Part shown: positions 39,530 to 47,078 of the stretch, piece after piece
Layout: each line of letters begins with the position of its first letter
Position numbering within the stretch: the first letter of the stretch is position 1
NCBI GenBank assembly: GCA_021372675.1
Contig: JAJFTZ010000023.1
Location: 1 to 54,599 of the forward strand
DNA from: Eubacteriales bacterium
GTDB lineage: Bacteria > Bacillota > Clostridia > Christensenellales > CAG-138
DNA: 54,599 nt
Direction: 5' to 3'
The notes under the pieces: model-generated
The model's input: only the letters and a program-made list of their open reading frames with translations
Told to the model about the DNA's origin: nothing
Database searches by the model: none
Program-made: the position numbers and the translations under genes

Positions 39530-40747
39530 TTATTGCGACATCGCCTGCTGCCACCGTATTGATTGTATATAATACTCCATGTATTTTTCGGGGGAAAGGC
39601 AGGGGTATTCGCTTTTGCTCTCGAGGGACGTCCAATCGGCCATTTCGATTTTTATGACCATTTCGAGGTGGCAGCGGAGCTGCCCCTCCTCGCCCATGAG
39701 CGCGCCGCGCACCTCGTCGGAGATGGGAAGGCCCGTGAGCGCATGCTCCATGGTGGTATTCAAAAGCGTGTCGAGCGAGGAAAACATGCCCGCCATGAAA
39801 TAATCGTTCTCGTTGCAGTGGCCGATGTCGTTGGCGATAAGGGAAAGCATCTTCGCGCGCACGATGGAGTTTTTGACGAGCTCCGCGTTCTCCGGCTTTC
39901 GCACGCCGCGCAGCATCATCAGCTGCACCCAGCGGCGCACCTCGTCCACGCCGATCTGCACGAGCATGCCCTTTACCGAGTCGATGCGGGTGCGCGAGCC
40001 GTAGTAAACGGAATTGGCCATTTTTAAAAGCTTATAGGAAAGCCCCACGTCGCGCTGGATCCCCTCCATAACGGCGCGGTAATCCGGCTCCTTGCGCCCG
40101 AGCTCGTTGAAAATCATAATGAGGTTGGTGTTGAGGGAGCCTATGTCGCGGGCGTTTGCCATGACGGGCTTGCTGAAGAAATAGCCCTGAAACAGCTTGA
40201 AGCCGAGCTCGCAGGCAAAGTTGAAATCCTCGCGCGTTTCCACCTTTTCAGCAAGGAAGGTAACGTTGGGATAGCGCTTTATCATCTCGGCCATTTCCGC
40301 GCCGTTCGCGCGGTTTATGCTGGGGAATTCGATTTTTATGATGCTCGCGGCGCTGATAAACGGGGCGTACCGATCGGTGTGCATGTCGAGCACGAAATCG
40401 TCGAGCGCAATGGTGTAGCCCTTTTTTTTAAGCTTCGCGCAAGCATCTACCGCGTCCGGCGTGGGCTCCACACGCTCGAGCACCTCTATGACGACCTGCT
40501 CCTTGGGGAGCATGTACACGATATCGTCGAGCAGCAGGTTTTCGGAGAAGTTTATGAAAGCGCGCGTGTTGTCCACCAATTCGCCCAAGCCAAAAACGAG
40601 GAACGTATTGTTGATGAGCGAAACGGTCGCCTCGTCATCGTCGGTTCCCTCGTAAAAATTATTTTGGCTTTTGCGGTACAGCAATTCGTAACCGTAGACG
40701 TTCATCTGGCGGTTGAAGATAGGCTGCCTTGCGATGTACACATCCAT
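39530..40747 (-). CDS. YuxH-type signalling protein: degenerate EAL plus HDOD domain
   Basis: The start at ATG 40747 (MDVYIARQPIFNRQ) follows GGGGAG and gives 405 residues. Residues 1-195 are an EAL-like domain with YGYELLYRKS where EAL would be and ALDDFVLD instead of the catalytic DDFG, so phosphodiesterase activity is unlikely. Residues 200-405 form an HDOD domain (NLIMIFNELGRKEPDYRAVMEGIQRDVGLSYKLLKMANS). Such proteins act as output or adaptor modules in signalling networks, including cyclic-di-GMP. It is probably transcribed from an AT-rich promoter region around 40820-40860. Confidence 0.91.
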   Translation of the reverse strand: MDVYIARQPIFNRQMNVYGYELLYRKSQNNFYEGTDDDEATVSLINNTFLVFGLGELVDNTRAFINFSENLLLDDIVYMLPKEQVVIEVLERVEPTPDAVDACAKLKKKGYTIALDDFVLDMHTDRYAPFISAASIIKIEFPSINRANGAEMAEMIKRYPNVTFLAEKVETREDFNFACELGFKLFQGYFFSKPVMANARDIGSLNTNLIMIFNELGRKEPDYRAVMEGIQRDVGLSYKLLKMANSVYYGSRTRIDSVKGMLVQIGVDEVRRWVQLMMLRGVRKPENAELVKNSIVRAKMLSLIANDIGHCNENDYFMAGMFSSLDTLLNTTMEHALTGLPISDEVRGALMGEEGQLRCHLEMVIKIEMADWTSLESKSEYPCLSPEKYMEYYIQSIRWQQAMSQ

Positions 40748-40918
40748 GCGACTTCTCCCCGCATTCCCTCCGCCGTAAAGCTTACCGCGCACGGACGGAG
40801 ACGTCGAAAATGTACAACTTTCAACAAGTATATCTTATCAAATCGCCATAGAAATTCAAGTTATATTTAAAACCGGCGGCATCCGAGCCGTCCATTTGTC
40901 CAAAACCGCGCGCATATA

Positions 40919-40927
40919 TGCTACAAT
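40919..40927 (+). promoter_or_regulatory. Extended -10 promoter for mutY
   Basis: TGCTACAAT (TACAAT at 40922-40927), 27 bases before the ATG, with only a weak -35. Confidence 0.45.
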
Positions 40928-40953
40928 AGAAAAAAAGCAAAGGGAGGCGCATC

Positions 40954-42018
40954 ATGGCAAGAAGCGGGAAAACAAACCCCGAACCGGCGGCGTATGCGCT
41001 CTCCTCGGGCTTCGGCGCGGCGCTCGCCGCGTGGTATCGGGAAAACGCGCGCGACCTGCCGTGGCGGCGCGACCGCGACCCCTACCGGGTGTGGCTTTCG
41101 GAGATCATGCTCCAGCAAACGCGCGTCGAAGCCGTAAAGGCCTATTTTGAGCGCTTCTTAACGCGCTGTCCCGACATTTTTTCGCTCGCTGCGGGCGGCG
41201 ACGAGGCGCTTATGAAGCTTTGGGAGGGCCTTGGTTACTACGCCCGCGCACGGCGGCTCAAGGAAACGGCGAAGCTTATCGTTTCCCTGCACGGCGGCCG
41301 CTTCCCATGCACGCTCGAGGGGCTTCGCGCCCTCCCCGGCATAGGGCCGTATACGGCGGGGGCGATCGCCTCCATCTGCTTCGATCTTCCGACGCCTGCC
41401 GTGGACGGGAACGTGCTCAGGGTGGTAACGAGGGTCGTAAACCGCGCCGAGAGCGTAGACGACCCCGCCGTAAAACGGCGCGTGGAAAGCGCCTTAGGCG
41501 CGATCTATCCTGAGGCAAACGCGGGCGACCTCACGCAGGGGCTCATGGAGCTTGGCGCGACGGTATGCCTCCCCAACTCCAGGCCCAAATGCTCCCTTTG
41601 TCCCGTCGCACACCTTTGCGCGGGCTTCCAAAAAGGCACGGCGGAGGGGCTTCCCGTGCGCACGCCGAAAAAAGAAAGGCGCGAGGAGGAGCACACGGTG
41701 TTTTTGCTGCGGTGCGGCAGCCGTACGGCGGTGCAAAAGCGCCCCGATACGGGGCTTCTCGCAAGGCTTTTCGAGCTTCCCAACCTCTCGGGCAGGCTCA
41801 AGGCGCAAGAGGCGCTCGACGCGGCGGCGGCGTGGAATGTCGCGCCCGTTTCCCTTTTGAAAAGCACGGAGAAAACGCACGTGTTCACACACATCGTATG
41901 GCATATGACCTGCTACGTCATTTTATGCGCGCGCGCCGACGCGCGTTTTCTGTGGGCGGACGATGGCGAGCTTGCGGCCGATTACGCGCTGCCGAGCGCG
42001 TTCCGGATGTTTTTATAG
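40954..42018 (+). CDS. mutY: A/G-specific adenine glycosylase MutY
   Basis: The 354-residue protein removes adenine mispaired with 8-oxoguanine. It has the catalytic Glu in VWLSEIMLQQTRVEAV, a helix-hairpin-helix (LRALPGIGPYTAGAIASICF), the catalytic Asp in PAVDGNVLRVVTR, and an iron-sulfur loop with four cysteines spaced x7-x2-x5 (VCLPNSRPKCSLCPVAHLC). A C-terminal NUDIX-like domain (about 230-354) recognises 8-oxoguanine. GGGAGG precedes the ATG. The gene is single, ahead of the cNMP-binding protein gene. Confidence 0.96.
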   Translation: MARSGKTNPEPAAYALSSGFGAALAAWYRENARDLPWRRDRDPYRVWLSEIMLQQTRVEAVKAYFERFLTRCPDIFSLAAGGDEALMKLWEGLGYYARARRLKETAKLIVSLHGGRFPCTLEGLRALPGIGPYTAGAIASICFDLPTPAVDGNVLRVVTRVVNRAESVDDPAVKRRVESALGAIYPEANAGDLTQGLMELGATVCLPNSRPKCSLCPVAHLCAGFQKGTAEGLPVRTPKKERREEEHTVFLLRCGSRTAVQKRPDTGLLARLFELPNLSGRLKAQEALDAAAAWNVAPVSLLKSTEKTHVFTHIVWHMTCYVILCARADARFLWADDGELAADYALPSAFRMFL

Positions 42019-42062
42019 TTACATTTTATGTGCCTTTTTGCACAACTTTTGTCAAATTGTAC

Positions 42063-42091
42063 TTGCGGAGCGCGGTGTTTGCGTTTATGAT
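42063..42091 (+). promoter_or_regulatory. Promoter for the cNMP-binding/DUF2225 gene
   Basis: TTGCGG (42063-42068) and TATGAT (42086-42091) are spaced by 17 bases, 21 bases before the ATG. Confidence 0.6.
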
Positions 42092-42112
42092 AAGGGATAT
42101 GAGGTGCATCGC

Positions 42113-43411
42113 ATGAATCTGGGCGTACTGAAGGGTTTGAATTACGCGTCCAAGTATCTGAAGGAGGACGTCATCGCGCGCGGCGGCAGAACCGACTCGC
42201 TGCACATCGTGCTGCGCGGCGAGGTCGGCCTTTTTTTAAGTTACAAAAAGCCGGCGCAAAAGCTTATTAAAAAGTACGGCTCCGGCGATTTCTTCGGCGA
42301 CGCCGCGTTTTTTTTGGAACAGAACTCGCCGTATACGTCCGTTGCGCTCACCGACGTAATCACCATTTCCGTGAGCCGGCGAACCGTCGCCGATTTTATG
42401 GCGGACGAACCGGGCCTTGCCTACGAGCTGATGAAGGCGCTCGCGGAGCGCGCGGCGCAGATTGACGCGGAGCTTATAAAGCGCGCGGGCGCGCCCTGGC
42501 TGGAGCTTCAGGCCGCCGCGCCGACCGCCGTCGTTTCCGAGCCGTCCGTGGCGTCCGCGCGGGGAGCGAACGCACCCGCGGTAAAGAGCGCCGTTGCGGG
42601 GGAGGCGCCTATCGCGCCGCCCGAGCACGTAGAATTTGCGCTGTTCCCCGAGGGGCACATATCCCACCCGCTCGAGATGGATGTTGCGGATACGGTGCAC
42701 CTGATGGAAAAAAGCTATGTGTGTCCCGTCTGCAAAAAAAGCTTTAAGGCGCTGCGCGTAAAGCCCTCACAGCTTACGATCGAGCGCACCGACAAGGATA
42801 TGCGAAACCGCTATAAGGGCGTGGAGCCTCTCCATTACGACGTAACCACCTGCCCGCATTGCCTTTTTAGCGCGCTCACCGATATGTTCCAAAAGCCGGA
42901 TAAGCCCAACGCCGTGCCCCCGCAGGAGCTTAAGGGGCTTGGCGCGGATGTTCACGCGCTTTTCGCGGCGCCCCGCTCGCCCATGGCCGTATTCGCGGGC
43001 TATTATCTCGCGCTCGTATGCGCGCCCGTGTATTTTATGAAGCATGAGAGCGCCACGGCCAACCTGCTTTTGAAGCTGGGCCGCCTGTACGGCGACTGTG
43101 AAGATACGCAAATGGAGCTTGCAACCACCCAAAAAGCGCTCGACGCCTACCTCGAGGTGTACATGAACCTCGACCTTACGCCCCCGCAGGAGCAGCAGCT
43201 TTGCGTAATCACCGCGGAGCTTTACCTTAAGCTCTGCGACGTTAAAAACGCCAAAAGCTATTTTTTCCGTGCGAAAACGACGGAGCCCGGCACGCCGCGC
43301 CTCGTCGACCACGCGGAAATGCGGCTGATGGATATACAGCTTCTCGAGATCGAGGAGGAAAAAGCCGCCAAGCAAGCGGAGGAAAACACGAGCGGGAAAA
43401 AGAAAAAGTAA
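42113..43411 (+). CDS. Cyclic-nucleotide-binding domain plus DUF2225 zinc-ribbon protein
   Basis: The start at ATG 42113 (MNLGVLKGLNYASKYL) follows GAGGTG and gives 432 residues. Residues 1-120 are a CAP/CRP-type cNMP-binding fold (VLRGEVGLFLSYKKPAQKLIKKYGSGDFFGDAAFF) without a DNA-binding helix-turn-helix. After an Ala-rich linker, residues 200-425 form DUF2225 with a zinc ribbon VCPVCKKSF and TTCPHC, then TPR-like helices and a Lys-rich tail. The domains suggest a ligand-controlled scaffold. Function is unknown. The terminator after this gene was split by the IS element. Confidence 0.9.
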   Translation: MNLGVLKGLNYASKYLKEDVIARGGRTDSLHIVLRGEVGLFLSYKKPAQKLIKKYGSGDFFGDAAFFLEQNSPYTSVALTDVITISVSRRTVADFMADEPGLAYELMKALAERAAQIDAELIKRAGAPWLELQAAAPTAVVSEPSVASARGANAPAVKSAVAGEAPIAPPEHVEFALFPEGHISHPLEMDVADTVHLMEKSYVCPVCKKSFKALRVKPSQLTIERTDKDMRNRYKGVEPLHYDVTTCPHCLFSALTDMFQKPDKPNAVPPQELKGLGADVHALFAAPRSPMAVFAGYYLALVCAPVYFMKHESATANLLLKLGRLYGDCEDTQMELATTQKALDAYLEVYMNLDLTPPQEQQLCVITAELYLKLCDVKNAKSYFFRAKTTEPGTPRLVDHAEMRLMDIQLLEIEEEKAAKQAEENTSGKKKK

Positions 43412-43431
43412 AGCTTTGAAAACAGAAAGAA

Positions 43432-43441
43432 AGGGAGCGGC
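43432..43441 (+). terminator. Left arm of a terminator hairpin interrupted by the IS
   Basis: AGGGAGCGGC (43432-43441) is complementary to GCCGCTCCCT at 44665-44674 on the other side of the IS, followed by TGTTTGTGT. Before insertion they would have formed the terminator of the upstream gene. Confidence 0.65.
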
Positions 43442-43509
43442 GAAATTTTGAACAGCACCCCAAACGTTGGACAGTGTGATACACTGAAAAACGAGAGGGG
43501 TGCATTTTC

Positions 43510-43815
43510 ATGCCAAAGGGAGTACCGACGAAAAACTACGAAGGTGAATTCAAGCAAAAAGTCGTAGAAGATGTTCGCAACAATGGGTTAAGTTATCGCG
43601 AAGCAATGCGCAAATACGATGTCGCCGGTTGCGAAAGGATTAAAAAATGGGAACGCATCTATTTGGAAAAAGGGGCAGAGGGGTTATATATTGAACGTCG
43701 AGGGCGATCCAGTGCAGTTACAGGTACCCGGGAGGGCCGTAAGCCACAGTTGGACAAGCGGATTGAAGAAGATTTGATTGCCGAAAACCAGCGACTGCGT
43801 ACAGTTATTCTCTGG
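43510..43815 (+). pseudogene. IS150-group transposase OrfA, truncated 3' end
   Basis: The frame begins MPKGVPTKNYEGEFKQKVVE, a helix-turn-helix of the IS3 OrfA type (YREAMRKYDVAGCERIKKWERIYLEKGAEGL), and reaches the start of the leucine-zipper stretch (DLIAENQRLR). In intact relatives this continues into E-x-x-Y-L-K-K-L-x-A-L. Here the frame instead runs into OrfB DNA out of phase, giving a nonsense tail to 43998. A deletion joining the OrfA zipper to the early part of OrfB explains this best, and the usual frameshift slippery run is missing. Confidence 0.75.
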
Positions 43816-44624
43816 ATATTCTCCTCTCCATCGCTCAGCTGCCCCGAGCAACCTTCTATTACCATCTCAAGCAGCAAGGTAAGCCCGATAAGTATGCAGC
43901 GGCCAAGGCGGCAATCACCGCCATCTACCACGAAAACAAAGGGCGTTATGGCTACCGACGTATCACATCGGAGTTGCGCAGCAGCGGCTTTGTGCTGAAC
44001 CATAAGACGGTGCAGCAGTTAATGAAAGAGCAAGGGCTCATTTGCCATGTGCGGATGAAGAAGTACAAATCCTACAAGGGTGAAATCGGGAAAATTGCTC
44101 CAAATTTGCTCGAGCGCAACTTTGAGGCCGAGAAGCCCAACCAGAAATGGGTCACTGATGTGACGGAGTTTGCTCTGTTTGGGCAGAAGCTTTACCTGTC
44201 GCCGATTCCTGACTTGTGCTGCCGGGACATTGTGAGTTATTCGCTTTCGGACAAACCGGTTCTTTCTATGGTGACTGAAATGCTGGAAAAAGCCTGTTCG
44301 GAGATACCGGATGGAACAAACTTAATTCTCCACTCCGACCAAGGCTGGCAGTACCAGCACAAGCATTATCAAAGAATGATCCGCAAGAAAGGCATCTGCC
44401 AGAGCATGAGCCGCAAAGGCAACTGCTTAGATAATGCGGTGATTGAAAATTTCTTTGGTTTGCTCAAGGGCGAGCTGCTGTACTTGCAAGAGTTTGAATC
44501 CATAGAGCATTTCAAACAGGAGCTCGTTGACTATCTCGATTATTACAATAACCGACGCAGCAAGGCAAAGCTAAAGGGCTTGCTGCCTGCTATTCACAGA
44601 CAACAAGCCCTAATGGCCGCTTAA
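43790..44624 (+). pseudogene. IS150-group transposase OrfB, 5' end lost
   Basis: In the -1 frame relative to OrfA the OrfB chain is recognisable from about 43803 (YSLDILLSIAQLPRATFYYH) to AIHRQQALMAA. The DDE catalytic triad is present: WVTDVTEF, LHSDQGWQYQ and the Glu of ENFFGLLKGE. The HTH region (YHENKGRYGYRRIT) is present too. The start codon and first few residues are absent. An internal TTG at 43974 could start only a shortened protein, so the catalytic core is intact but expression is probably lost. Confidence 0.8.
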
Positions 44625-44701
44625 TCAATCTTTGTCTAACTTTTTGGGGTCAGTTCAATATTTTGCCGCTCCCTGTTTGTGTACCTTAAGAGGCGTTTGC
44701 G

Positions 44702-46636
44702 TTAGGGCCTTGCCGGGGTGTAGATGCCGTACAGGATGCTCTCGGAATCTTCGGGATCGATGCTTCCGCGATAAAGATCATCGAGCCATGTGTCGGGATT
44801 GTATACGTCGGCAAGCCTATTTTCGGTCGTCACGTCGTCAAGCCTGTTTTCGGTCGTCACGTCGTCAAGCCTGTTCGCGGTTACGGCGTCTTCAAGCTTG
44901 TTTTCCGTAACCAGATCTGCCGCGCGGTTTGTTTCGTTTAAGCCGTCAACGTACTGCGTGGCAAAGGTGAAGCTGTGCACGTCGCCCGCGTTGACCGTCC
45001 AAATCTCGGTCACGGTTCTGTCGGCAAAGCCGAGAACGAAGGTATGCGCGCCCGGCGCAAGGGTGAACTCGGTTCCGAGGGTCTGCGGCACGCCGTCAAC
45101 GGTCAGCGTAACGGCTCCCGTGTAAGGCCGGGTGGAGGGTATATTGCCGATCTCAACGTCTTTCGCGACAAGGTAATTTTCACCCGTGTCGGTATGGTCG
45201 AGGTAGGGGTCGCCGGTCTCGGTTTCCACAAAGTAGGGGGCGCTGGTCTCGGTTCTCACCCAGTAAGGATTGCCCTCAGTAGTGTCGACTTTCTCGTAAT
45301 CGCTGTATTTGATTTCGTCGAGCTTCCAGCCGGCAAACTGATAGTCGAAGGTTTCGTAGAAGTTCACGCCGTTCTCGAGATGGAAGAACAGGTAATACTT
45401 CTGCGCCGCGGGTTCCACGACGGGCGCCGCGGGCGGCTGGGCGGTGATCGCAGCGGATTTCACACCGCTGCCGTTGTAGGAAACCGCAACGGTATAGCCG
45501 TTGAAGGAGTAGCTCTTCGCAGCATTTTTCTCATACTGCACAACGCTGGTGAATATCGAGGCGCCGTCCGTTATAGTGAGCGTCACGTTGTTGCCGTTTT
45601 TCACGGCCGTTACGCTTGCGGCGGGGGCCTTGGCGCTTGCGGCAGGAGCCGGCAGGGGGAGCCTCAGCTCGTCGCCGGTACGCATCGTCTTATGGCCCGA
45701 TGGATCATGCTTGGCGGGCGCGGTACTGTAAACCTTGGCGGAAACGCCCGCGCTGATGAAGCGGCTGTCAAAGGAGATGACAAGCTCGTTGCCCTCTATT
45801 CTGACATTAAAGTTGTAGCCGACATACCTGTTGCTCGGGCTGGAATCCGCGATGCCGAAGATATAGCCTGTTTCCCTCGCCGTTGCGGCGTCGATCTCGA
45901 GATAGGTCATGCCGTTGTTGAAGGTGCCGCCCGGAATGGTCTTATTGTCCCGCCAGGCGACCAGTGTGTCGCTCCCGGCCTTAACGGCCTTCTTCGCGAA
46001 CATGGGGATGTAGATATTTTGCGCGGTGCGCCCGTAGAAATCCTGTACGTCGCACTTGTAGAAATCCTGCACGTTATACTTGTAGAAATCCTGCACGTTA
46101 TACAGATAGAAATCCTGCACATCGTACTTGTACTGATCCTGTAAAGTGATGATCCGGAAGTTTTCGACGACGCTCGCGTTGACCGTCACCCTGCCGAGCG
46201 ATTCACCTTCCTTGTAGTAGAAGTGGCTCAATTTATCCACGTCGACATAAACATACCAAACGCCGTTTTCCTGTCCGACGCGGTACTTGCCCGTATTGTT
46301 GTTCCCATTGGTGATGATTTGACTGCCGGTGAAGAAGGATACGCCCGAAAGAGTAATCCCGCTTATCGAGGGGTCCTTCGTTTTGACTTCAGCGAGATAG
46401 GCCGCTTTCTCGGTATCGCCCAATTCCTGCGGCGTCCAGATCGCGGCGATGCCGTTACTGGGAGGGTTGCCCTGCTTGAAGAACACCCATTGCGGCTCGC
46501 CGCCGATGAGCTGCGCCTTGCCGTTAGGCCAGCTTGTGACTTGGTGCACATCGCCCTTTGCCGCAAGCGATACGGCCGGGAACATCGCGAGCACCATGAC
46601 CAGCGCCAAAAGAAGCGCTAAAGGTTTTTTGTACAT
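44702..46636 (-). CDS. Large secreted protein with three families of short tandem repeats
   Basis: This 644-residue protein has a clear signal peptide (LALLLALVMVLAMFPAVSLAA) and no membrane anchor, LPXTG or SLH motif. Three separate repeat blocks are visible: about six 8-residue units (VQDFYLYN, VQDFYKYN, VQDFYKCD) near 165-215, about four 10-residue units (PYWVRTETSA, PYFVETETGD, PYLDHTDTGE) near 440-485, and about five 9-residue units (DAVTANRLD, DVTTENRLD, DVTTENRLA) near 570-615. Between them are beta-rich stretches, including an Ig-like block (AVTLTVDGVPQTLGTEFTLAPGAHTF). It is probably a cell-surface or matrix protein. The family is not recognised. Confidence 0.82.
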   Translation of the reverse strand: MYKKPLALLLALVMVLAMFPAVSLAAKGDVHQVTSWPNGKAQLIGGEPQWVFFKQGNPPSNGIAAIWTPQELGDTEKAAYLAEVKTKDPSISGITLSGVSFFTGSQIITNGNNNTGKYRVGQENGVWYVYVDVDKLSHFYYKEGESLGRVTVNASVVENFRIITLQDQYKYDVQDFYLYNVQDFYKYNVQDFYKCDVQDFYGRTAQNIYIPMFAKKAVKAGSDTLVAWRDNKTIPGGTFNNGMTYLEIDAATARETGYIFGIADSSPSNRYVGYNFNVRIEGNELVISFDSRFISAGVSAKVYSTAPAKHDPSGHKTMRTGDELRLPLPAPAASAKAPAASVTAVKNGNNVTLTITDGASIFTSVVQYEKNAAKSYSFNGYTVAVSYNGSGVKSAAITAQPPAAPVVEPAAQKYYLFFHLENGVNFYETFDYQFAGWKLDEIKYSDYEKVDTTEGNPYWVRTETSAPYFVETETGDPYLDHTDTGENYLVAKDVEIGNIPSTRPYTGAVTLTVDGVPQTLGTEFTLAPGAHTFVLGFADRTVTEIWTVNAGDVHSFTFATQYVDGLNETNRAADLVTENKLEDAVTANRLDDVTTENRLDDVTTENRLADVYNPDTWLDDLYRGSIDPEDSESILYGIYTPARP

Positions 46637-47008
46637 TTCTGAAAACCTCCCCGAATTTTTCTCCTCGGTTTTGGAGCCGAGGCCTCCGTTTATGCCTCGT
46701 TGATAACGCTCAACGTGGTCAAACGGCCTCTTTTCTTTTCCGGTTGGGGTTCCGGGTTTTCAGCCTCTTTTTTGGCGCGCGCCCGTGGTTTATAAAGCGC
46801 ACCTTCGGAGTTGGGGTTCTCCGTTCTCAGTTCCGCCGCCCGAATGCGATAGAGCGCTGCGCGCACTGTCCGGCTCGCGGGAAGAAAAAGGGTCTTTTTC
46901 GAAACGTAAGAGCGTCACCTCCCGTTTTTTATTCGGCCGGTTTTTCTTCCGGCCGGTGGGCAAACCTTTTGTATTGCTATTGTAGCCGTATCGCGAGCAT
47001 GATTGCAA
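46637..47008 (-). promoter_or_regulatory. Long leader and promoter of the repeat-rich secreted protein
   Basis: On the minus strand TTGCAA (47003-47008) and TACAAT (46979-46984) are spaced by 18 bases, giving a leader of about 330 bases. It contains a strong hairpin (CCGGCCGG/CCGGCCG at about 46934-46957), a GGGAGGT ribosome-like site (about 46917-46923), a 74-codon open frame ending at TAA 46690-46692, a GCCTCGG/CCGAGGC hairpin (about 46660-46685), and finally the real ribosome site GGGGAGG before the ATG. Confidence 0.55.
46690..46914 (-). pseudogene. Possible small or decayed gene in the leader (74 open codons, no start codon)
   Basis: A frame open from just after TGA 46915-46917 to TAA 46690-46692 encodes a protein-like sequence: SKKTLFLPASRTVRAALYRI, then AELRTENPNSEGALYKPRA, and a Lys/Glu/Pro-rich tail ending RLTTLSVINEA. 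A GGGAGG site stands directly upstream, but the first codons include no ATG, GTG or TTG; the first GTG is codon 17. An overlapping frame starting at the GTG within GGAGGTG is shorter and less protein-like. It may be a start-codon mutant, an unusual start, or chance. Confidence 0.3.
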
Positions 47009-47078
47009 GTATGTTCTAACATTTTCACAAAGATAGATAATATTTCGCAATCATCGACGTTACGCGCCAAAATTCGTA

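Larger units (their letters stand above)
43448..44658 (+). mobile_element. IS3-family (IS150-group) insertion sequence, degenerate
   Basis: The element spans about 1.2 kb between imperfect terminal inverted repeats: TTGAACAGCACCCCAAACG on the left and, read inward, TTGAACTGACCCCAAAAAG on the right. Both continue into GTT-GACA. Inside are an OrfA-like frame and an IS150-type OrfB in the -1 frame. Flanks show no clear 3-bp target duplication. The DNA composition is less GC-biased than the neighbours, as expected for an acquired element. Confidence 0.88.

Noticed and set aside
44975..46144. 389-codon open frame on the plus strand
   Set aside because: Antisense to the repeat-rich secreted protein; its own apparent repeats (EILHVI units) merely mirror the real 24-base repeats.
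46637..46978. Cyclic-di-GMP or other known riboswitch in the long leader
   Set aside because: I looked for the conserved cores of known classes and did not find one; only generic hairpins and the open frame are visible.
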